Shown here: piece after piece, positions 59,205 to 64,000 of the stretch
How positions within the stretch are numbered: position 1 is the first letter of the stretch
How the letters are laid out: each line of letters opens with the position of its first letter
Source of the DNA: Bacillus inaquosorum KCTC 13429
Lineage (GTDB): Bacteria > Bacillota > Bacilli > Bacillales > Bacillaceae
DNA: 64,000 nucleotides
Direction: 5' to 3'
Assembly (NCBI RefSeq): GCF_000332645.1
Contig: NZ_AMXN01000007.1
Coordinates: forward strand, 62,001 to 126,000
Translations under genes and position numbers: made by a program
The notes under the pieces: generated by a model
Told to the model about the DNA's origin: nothing
Database searches by the model: none
What the model saw: the letters and a program-made list of their open reading frames with translations, nothing else

Positions 59205-60593
59205 ATGAAGGAGAAGCTCCGCTTATATCATACAAATGATTTGCACAGCCATTTTGAAAACTGGCCGAAAATTGTAGATTATATTGAGCAGAAAAGAAAA
59301 GAGCATCAGTCAGACAGCGAAGAGACGCTCGTTTTTGATATTGGCGATCATCTTGATCGTTTTCAATTCGTGACAGAGGCGACATTCGGAAAAGCGAATG
59401 TTGATCTTTTAAACCGTCTTCACATTGATGGAGCGGCGATCGGCAATAACGAAGGGATTACGCTTCCGCATGAAGAGCTCGCCGCACTATATGATCATGC
59501 TGAATTTCCCGTTATCGTCTCCAATCTGTATGACAAAACAGGAAACCGTCCGTCCTGGGCGGTTCCTTACCATATCAAATCATTGAAAAACGGTATGTCC
59601 ATTGCTTTCTTAGGCGTAACTGTGCCTTATTATCCCGTTTATGACAAGCTGGGATGGACGGTAACCGATGCTCTTGAAAGCATAAAGGAAACCATTCAGG
59701 AAGTGAAAGGGCAGGCTGATATCATCGTTTTGCTGTCGCATTTAGGCATTCTTGATGATCAGGCAGTGGCTGAAGCGGTACCTGAGATTGATGTGATCCT
59801 CGAATCGCACACCCATCATTTGCTTGAAGATGGACAAGTAGTAAACGGTGTATTGCTTGCCAGCGCCGAGAAATACGGGCATTATGTCGGCTGTGTAGAA
59901 ATCACAGTGGACAGTGTACAGCGAAGTATCATCAGCAAAACAGCGTCTGTGCAGAACATGGCGGAATGGCCAGGAGAATCCGCCGAAACTAAAGCGTTTC
60001 TTAATGAGAAAGAACGTGAAGCCAAGGAGCAACTGTCCGATGCCGTTGCGGAGCTTGCACAAGATGCTGAGGTGAAGTGGTTTGAAGAATCAGAGCTGCC
60101 TTTGCTTCTGGCGTACGCGTTAAAGGAATGGTGCGGGACGGACATCAGTATGGTGAATTCCGGTGTCATTCTCGGTCCGCTGAAAGCGGGTCCAGTGACG
60201 AAGCTGGATCTGCACCGCATCTGTCCTCACCCGATCAACCCGGTGGCTGTCCGCCTGACGGGAGAAGAACTCAAAGAGACCATTGTCCATGCCGCTTCAG
60301 AACAAATGGAGCAGCTCCGGATCAAAGGGCTCGGCTTTCGCGGAGAAGTGATGGGAAAAATGGTGTACGCTGGTGTTGATGTAGAAACGAAACGCTTGGA
60401 TGACGGAATCACGCATGTCACACGGATCACGCTGAACGGGGAAGAGATTGAAAAACATAAACAATACTCCGTTGCGGTTCTCGACATGTTTACGCTCGGC
60501 AGGATGTTTCCGATCATCCGCGACGCCGCAGAAAAAGAATATTTTATGCCTGAATTTTTGCGGGATCTGCTCGCTTGGAAGCTCGCGCAATAA
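59205..60593 (+). CDS. yunD: YunD, calcineurin-like phosphoesterase / 5'-nucleotidase-family protein
   Basis: The 462-residue protein has the metallophosphatase motifs HTNDLHSHFENW near residue 7, DIGDHLDR near 45, IGNNEGIT near 82, LLSHLGI near 180 and ESHTHH near 205, followed by a C-terminal 5'-nucleotidase domain (MVNSGVILGPLKAG, with the Asn-rich substrate site). It has no signal peptide, so unlike most of the family it acts in the cytoplasm. The ATG at 59205 has AGGGAGAG upstream. Confidence 0.88.
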   Translation: MKEKLRLYHTNDLHSHFENWPKIVDYIEQKRKEHQSDSEETLVFDIGDHLDRFQFVTEATFGKANVDLLNRLHIDGAAIGNNEGITLPHEELAALYDHAEFPVIVSNLYDKTGNRPSWAVPYHIKSLKNGMSIAFLGVTVPYYPVYDKLGWTVTDALESIKETIQEVKGQADIIVLLSHLGILDDQAVAEAVPEIDVILESHTHHLLEDGQVVNGVLLASAEKYGHYVGCVEITVDSVQRSIISKTASVQNMAEWPGESAETKAFLNEKEREAKEQLSDAVAELAQDAEVKWFEESELPLLLAYALKEWCGTDISMVNSGVILGPLKAGPVTKLDLHRICPHPINPVAVRLTGEELKETIVHAASEQMEQLRIKGLGFRGEVMGKMVYAGVDVETKRLDDGITHVTRITLNGEEIEKHKQYSVAVLDMFTLGRMFPIIRDAAEKEYFMPEFLRDLLAWKLAQ

Positions 60594-60657
60594 GGGAGTC
60601 AGCCCACAACAAGCTGTGCCCTTCATCATAAAGTGATGAATGAAGGGAGTGGTTGAC

Positions 60658-60963
60658 GTGGTAAATCTGACACCAATCATGATAGAAGGACAGCCTTTTA
60701 CAGCTGTGACAGTGAAGCTTCCAAAAACGAATTTTATGGCCGTCACCAATGATCACGGATACATTATGTGCGGCGCGCTTGATGTGGCGCTGCTGAATGA
60801 AAAATTAAAGGAGCGGGGCATTGTGGCTGGGCGTGCAGTTGGTGTACGAACAATTGACCAGCTGTTAGACGCACCTTTAGAATCCGTCACGTACGCCGCG
60901 GAAGATCTCGGCATCCATGCCGGCATGAGCGGCAGAGAAGCGCTTTTAAAAATGGTGAAATAA
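60658..60963 (+). CDS. yunC: YunC, DUF1805 protein
   Basis: The 101-residue protein begins MVNLTPIMIEGQPFTAVTVK and continues LPKTNFMAVTNDHGYIMCGALDVALLNEKLKERG, the DUF1805 signature. The GTG at 60658 follows GAAGGGAGTGG; earlier in-frame ATG at 60640 overlaps that site. The fold is small alpha/beta and the role is unknown. It lies between yunD and yunB. Confidence 0.82.
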   Translation: MVNLTPIMIEGQPFTAVTVKLPKTNFMAVTNDHGYIMCGALDVALLNEKLKERGIVAGRAVGVRTIDQLLDAPLESVTYAAEDLGIHAGMSGREALLKMVK

Positions 60964-61032
60964 AAATTTGGCCCGGCTATTACTATGTCCCCTCTTACAA
61001 GCATACATTGTGATATGTAAGGGGGGATTTTC

Positions 61033-61800
61033 TTGCCAAGATATCGCGGCCCTTTTCGCAAGAGAGGACCTTTGCCTTTCCATTACGTGCTGCTCTTGTC
61101 AGTTGTCTTTTTTATTCTGTCAACAACAGTCAGCCTTTGGATGATCAATGGCTCGATTAAACCTGTTTTAATGAGCATCGGCGAGATGGAGACGAAGCGT
61201 GTGGCGACAGAGGTGATCCAGGATTCGATTGAGGATTATATGTCTGACAGTGAGAATATGAAAGATATGTTTCAAATGAATTCTGATGAAAACGGAAACT
61301 TAACGACAATCGATTTTAATACACAGGTTGTAAACAGTGTGAAAACAAAAGTGACAAAGCAGCTTCAGGCTCATCTGAAAGAGATGGAAACCCACACCGG
61401 ACACAGCGGCGCCAGTGAAAATATTATGATCAACATTCCGCTGGGGCAGGTAACCGGCAACAGCCTCCTCGGAAACCTCGGCCCGAAAATCCCGGTCCGG
61501 TTCAATTTAATCGGTGACGCTTTTACAGATGTCAAAACCAAAATCAAGCCGTATGGCATAAATAATGCGCTTATTGATATCAGCATCTTTGTTGAAATTA
61601 AAGTGAAGGTCATTATTCCGTTCGCAAGCAAAACCGCTGTCGTCACAAATAATGTGCCTGTATCGATTAAAGCAGTGCAGGGCGAAGTGCCGCAGTTTTA
61701 TAACGGAAGCGGCGCCTCGGGAGTCACGCCTTCTGTCCAGCTTCCAAGCAGCAAAGAAGAGGACAGTGCCGAATCGAAAAATGAAAAAAGCAGCAAATAG
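61033..61800 (+). CDS. yunB: YunB, sporulation protein with one membrane anchor
   Basis: The 255-residue protein has a basic N-terminus (MPRYRGPFRKRG), one membrane segment (HYVLLLSVVFFILSTTVSLW) and a large extracytoplasmic domain. That part contains a helical region and IPLGQVTGNSLLGNLGPKIPVRFNLIGD, the YunB family core. Its structure recalls SpoIID/M-like and YtfJ-type mother-cell proteins. It is needed for normal sporulation in B. subtilis. The start is a TTG after AAGGGGGG. A terminator follows, convergent with lytH. Confidence 0.87.
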   Translation: MPRYRGPFRKRGPLPFHYVLLLSVVFFILSTTVSLWMINGSIKPVLMSIGEMETKRVATEVIQDSIEDYMSDSENMKDMFQMNSDENGNLTTIDFNTQVVNSVKTKVTKQLQAHLKEMETHTGHSGASENIMINIPLGQVTGNSLLGNLGPKIPVRFNLIGDAFTDVKTKIKPYGINNALIDISIFVEIKVKVIIPFASKTAVVTNNVPVSIKAVQGEVPQFYNGSGASGVTPSVQLPSSKEEDSAESKNEKSSK

Positions 61801-61826
61801 CCGCCTGTCGAAGAGGCGGCTTTTTG
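61799..61826. terminator. Convergent terminator of yunB and lytH
   Basis: AGCCGCCT / AGGCGGCT with loop GTCGAAG, followed by TTTTTGTT. Confidence 0.8.
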
Positions 61827-62807
61827 TTATTTCTTTTTTCTGTATTCATACCGCTCCCACGCTCTCAAATGCGGGTATGGATCAAACGACCATTCGGTTT
61901 TTCCGTTATCTTTGTACATGCCGTAGTGAAGATGCGGCGGGAATTTCCCAGCGGTTCCCGGCGGGCCGTATCCTGAGCTGCCGACTGATCCGATCACTTG
62001 CCCGGGCTCAACAATTTGTCCGGTTTTAATCCCTTTGGCAAACCCATTAAGATGGGCAAAATAATGATACGTATTGTTAATGTCTCTAATGCCGATTCTC
62101 CATCCTCCGAAGCGGTTCCAGCCCTTCATTTCAACTACCCCGTAACAGGTGGATCTGACAGGAAGGCCGTAATGGGCAAAGATATCCGTGCCTTCATGAA
62201 TCCGTCTCCCCCCGAAGCCCCGGGCATCTCCCCACGTGCTGCGATAGCTGTAATCGGTTCTGATCGGAAGCGGAAACGCATGCTCGCCTAGATCAATATG
62301 GCCGTAGGCTTTAAACAGCTTCATGAATTCAGATATGATCCCCACTGTCTGATCACGCCGGTAATAATCCCAAAGCCCAATGCGGATGTTGTCCTCATCT
62401 GTGCCATACGACAGCAAGTATTGGCTGAACGTATACAAAATATCTTCATCATTGCTGACCTCGGCTTTCCCGTCTCCGTCACCATCCATTCCGATTCCGT
62501 CAAACACTTTAATGCTTAACGGCGCATCGTCTTTCGGATTCGGGTTTTCAGGCCCGCTCCAAATTTCATCCGGTATATAGATGCTGATGATTCCCGCTTT
62601 GTCAGGCAGATCTTTTCGGTTGCTCCGCACATTTTCCTCGTATTGATCTACAGCGGCGAGCGCATACCAAGGAATCTGCGTCACAGCCTCGACTTTATGA
62701 TATAATTCCATCCGTTTCGACAGCACTGGATCTGAAAGCTCTTTTCCAGACGCATAAGGCTCAAGCGCAAACAAAAGGAGAAGAAGAGCGGTTAACAAAA
62801 CTTTCAC
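61827..62807 (-). CDS. lytH: LytH, M23-family L-Ala-D-Glu endopeptidase of the spore cortex
   Basis: The 326-residue protein has an N-terminal signal (MKVLLTALLLLLFALEPYA) and a C-terminal M23 metallopeptidase domain. The Zn ligands are H and D in RRIHEGTDIFAHYG, and the HLHYGMY motif near residue 300. It trims the peptide side chains of cortex peptidoglycan to single L-Ala during sporulation in the mother cell. The GTG at 62807 has AAAGGAG at 8 bases; the in-frame ATG at 62825 overlaps that site. Confidence 0.93.
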   Translation of the reverse strand: MKVLLTALLLLLFALEPYASGKELSDPVLSKRMELYHKVEAVTQIPWYALAAVDQYEENVRSNRKDLPDKAGIISIYIPDEIWSGPENPNPKDDAPLSIKVFDGIGMDGDGDGKAEVSNDEDILYTFSQYLLSYGTDEDNIRIGLWDYYRRDQTVGIISEFMKLFKAYGHIDLGEHAFPLPIRTDYSYRSTWGDARGFGGRRIHEGTDIFAHYGLPVRSTCYGVVEMKGWNRFGGWRIGIRDINNTYHYFAHLNGFAKGIKTGQIVEPGQVIGSVGSSGYGPPGTAGKFPPHLHYGMYKDNGKTEWSFDPYPHLRAWERYEYRKKK

Positions 62808-63032
62808 AAAATAATCTCCTTTCATATTGAATACACATAGTTTGCGGCAAGCCGGCTTAAAAATGTCAGTAATCATCTTCCCTTGTCGAGAAATTTTTCC
62901 TATGTTAAAGTGTCTAGAGAAAAGACTTTCTTTAGTTAGAAAAACATTATTTTTGTTGCAGAAATACCTTTCTCGTTTTCAGAATGTTTCGTGTCAGAAA
63001 TTGAGTATATTGGATATTGGAGATGATGGGAA
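62808..63032. other. Divergent promoter region of lytH and lipA
   Basis: No gene is present. The left part should contain the mother-cell promoter of lytH and the right part the lipA promoter; TTTTTGTTGCAG to TATATTGG is AT-rich, but no promoter can be named with confidence. Confidence 0.4.
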
Positions 63033-63929
63033 TTGGCAAAGAAAGACGAACACCTCAGAAAGCCCGAATGGCTCAAAATCAAATTAAATACAAATGAAAA
63101 CTATACAGGCCTCAAAAAACTCATGCGGGAAAACAACCTGCATACCGTATGCGAAGAAGCAAAATGTCCGAATATTCATGAATGCTGGGCGGTCAGACGT
63201 ACAGCGACATTTATGATTTTAGGTTCTGTTTGTACAAGAGCATGCCGTTTCTGTGCTGTCAAAACGGGCCTTCCAACTGAGCTTGATCTGCAAGAGCCGG
63301 AACGCGTAGCGGATTCTGTCGCACTTATGAATCTGAAACACGCGGTCATTACGGCTGTTGCGCGTGACGACCAGAAAGACGGCGGAGCAGGCATTTTCGC
63401 GGAAACTGTCCGTGCGATCCGCAGAAAAAGCCCGTTCACAACAATTGAGGTGCTGCCGTCTGATATGGGCGGAAATTATGATAACCTGAAAACCTTAATG
63501 GATACACGTCCAGACATCCTGAATCACAATATCGAAACGGTTCGCCGCTTGACGCCAAGAGTTCGCGCGCGTGCGACGTACGACCGTTCGTTGGAATTTT
63601 TGCGCCGTGCGAAAGAAATGCAGCCTGACATTCCGACAAAATCAAGCATCATGATCGGACTTGGCGAAACGAAAGAAGAGATTATTGAAGTCATGGACGA
63701 CCTCTTGGCAAACAACGTGGATATTATGGCAATCGGCCAATATTTGCAGCCGACAAAGAAACACTTAAAAGTCCAAAAATACTATCACCCTGATGAATTT
63801 GCAGAATTAAAGGAAATCGCAATGCAAAAAGGCTTCAGCCACTGCGAAGCCGGTCCGCTTGTCCGTTCATCTTACCATGCGGATGAACAGGTGAACGAAG
63901 CATCTAAAAAGCGTCAAGCACAAGCATAA
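63033..63929 (+). CDS. lipA: LipA, lipoyl synthase
   Basis: The 298-residue radical SAM enzyme has the auxiliary-cluster motif [12 protein letters not shown] near residue 40 and the radical-SAM motif [10 protein letters not shown] near residue 70, followed by [18 protein letters not shown], and the C-terminal R-S-S-Y-H-A-D motif whose Ser ligates the sacrificed auxiliary cluster. It inserts two sulfurs into octanoyl groups. In Bacillus the octanoyl group is first on GcvH, encoded at the other end of the window. The start is a TTG after GGAGATGATGGG. Confidence 0.96.
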   Translation: MAKKDEHLRKPEWLKIKLNTNENYTGLKKLMRENNLHTVCEEAKCPNIHECWAVRRTATFMILGSVCTRACRFCAVKTGLPTELDLQEPERVADSVALMNLKHAVITAVARDDQKDGGAGIFAETVRAIRRKSPFTTIEVLPSDMGGNYDNLKTLMDTRPDILNHNIETVRRLTPRVRARATYDRSLEFLRRAKEMQPDIPTKSSIMIGLGETKEEIIEVMDDLLANNVDIMAIGQYLQPTKKHLKVQKYYHPDEFAELKEIAMQKGFSHCEAGPLVRSSYHADEQVNEASKKRQAQA

Positions 63930-63933
63930 TGCC

Positions 63934-63960
63934 AAAACGCCAGATCATCTGGCGTTTTTG
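63934..63960 (+). terminator. lipA terminator
   Basis: AAAACGCCAGAT / ATCTGGCGTTTT with a minimal loop and TTTTTG. Confidence 0.9.
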
Positions 63961-64000
63961 TCATTCCTATCGATTTTCATGTCCTGACGGGTTTCTCCGT

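Overview
The window is a chromosomal segment of a Bacillus subtilis-group bacterium. Gene content, gene order, strong AGGAGG-type ribosome binding sites, frequent TTG/GTG starts and regulatory sites (FadR, CodY, FrlR, PucR, TnrA, S-box) all match the arc that runs from yusR to lipA in B. subtilis. The strain or subspecies cannot be fixed from the sequence alone. No rRNA or tRNA gene was seen.

Layout. (1) 1-4.5 kb: yusR tail, yusQ, the yusO-yusP regulator/efflux pair, two CotF-like spore coat genes, fadM and yuzL. (2) 4.55-10 kb: the fadN-fadA-fadE beta-oxidation operon behind a promoter with an exact FadR operator. (3) 10-12.4 kb: yusI, gcvH, yusG, yusF, yusE, yusD. (4) 12.4-15.8 kb: SAM riboswitch with the metNPQ methionine importer, then yurZ. 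(5) 16.2-21.5 kb: the sufCDSUB iron-sulfur cluster assembly operon.

(6) 21.4-25.7 kb: an AT-rich integrated islet at the 3' end of sufB. It is flanked by 141-bp direct repeats that carry the last sufB codons. It holds a truncated tyrosine integrase, a Shedu-like (DUF4263-type) protein, a decayed SOS-linked YolD gene, a DUF3800-type protein and a MazG-like scrap. A second decayed integrase end beyond the right repeat shows that the site was used at least twice. It looks like a small anti-phage defence islet.

(7) 25.75-28.8 kb: yuzN (ArsR family), yurT, yurS, sspG, yurR, yurQ. (8) 28.9-36.1 kb: the fructoselysine/aminosugar operon frlBONMD, its repressor gene frlR and the shared sugar-importer ATPase gene msmX, with three palindromic FrlR-type operators. 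(9) 36.1-37.5 kb: secreted nuclease bsn and a frameshifted TrpD-like pseudogene. (10) 37.6-45.8 and 49.3-57 kb: the complete purine degradation regulon. pucABCDE encodes xanthine dehydrogenase and its maturation factors, pucJK uric acid transport, pucLM uric acid to allantoin, pucH/pucF/pucG allantoin onward, and pucR the regulator. TnrA and PucR boxes tie it to nitrogen limitation.

(11) 45.8-49.2 kb, between pucE and pucM: an accessory patch with phage terminase debris, two near-identical YjcZ-type small membrane peptides, a secreted protein, and three related small secreted peptide genes whose C-termini resemble Phr pheromones. One of the three is intact, one has a stop codon in the leader and one is frameshifted. 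(12) 57-64 kb: yunG, yunF, yunE, yunD, yunC, yunB, lytH and lipA.

The most notable observations are the sufB-end defence islet and the tandem Phr-like peptide cluster, which has no Rap gene beside it.
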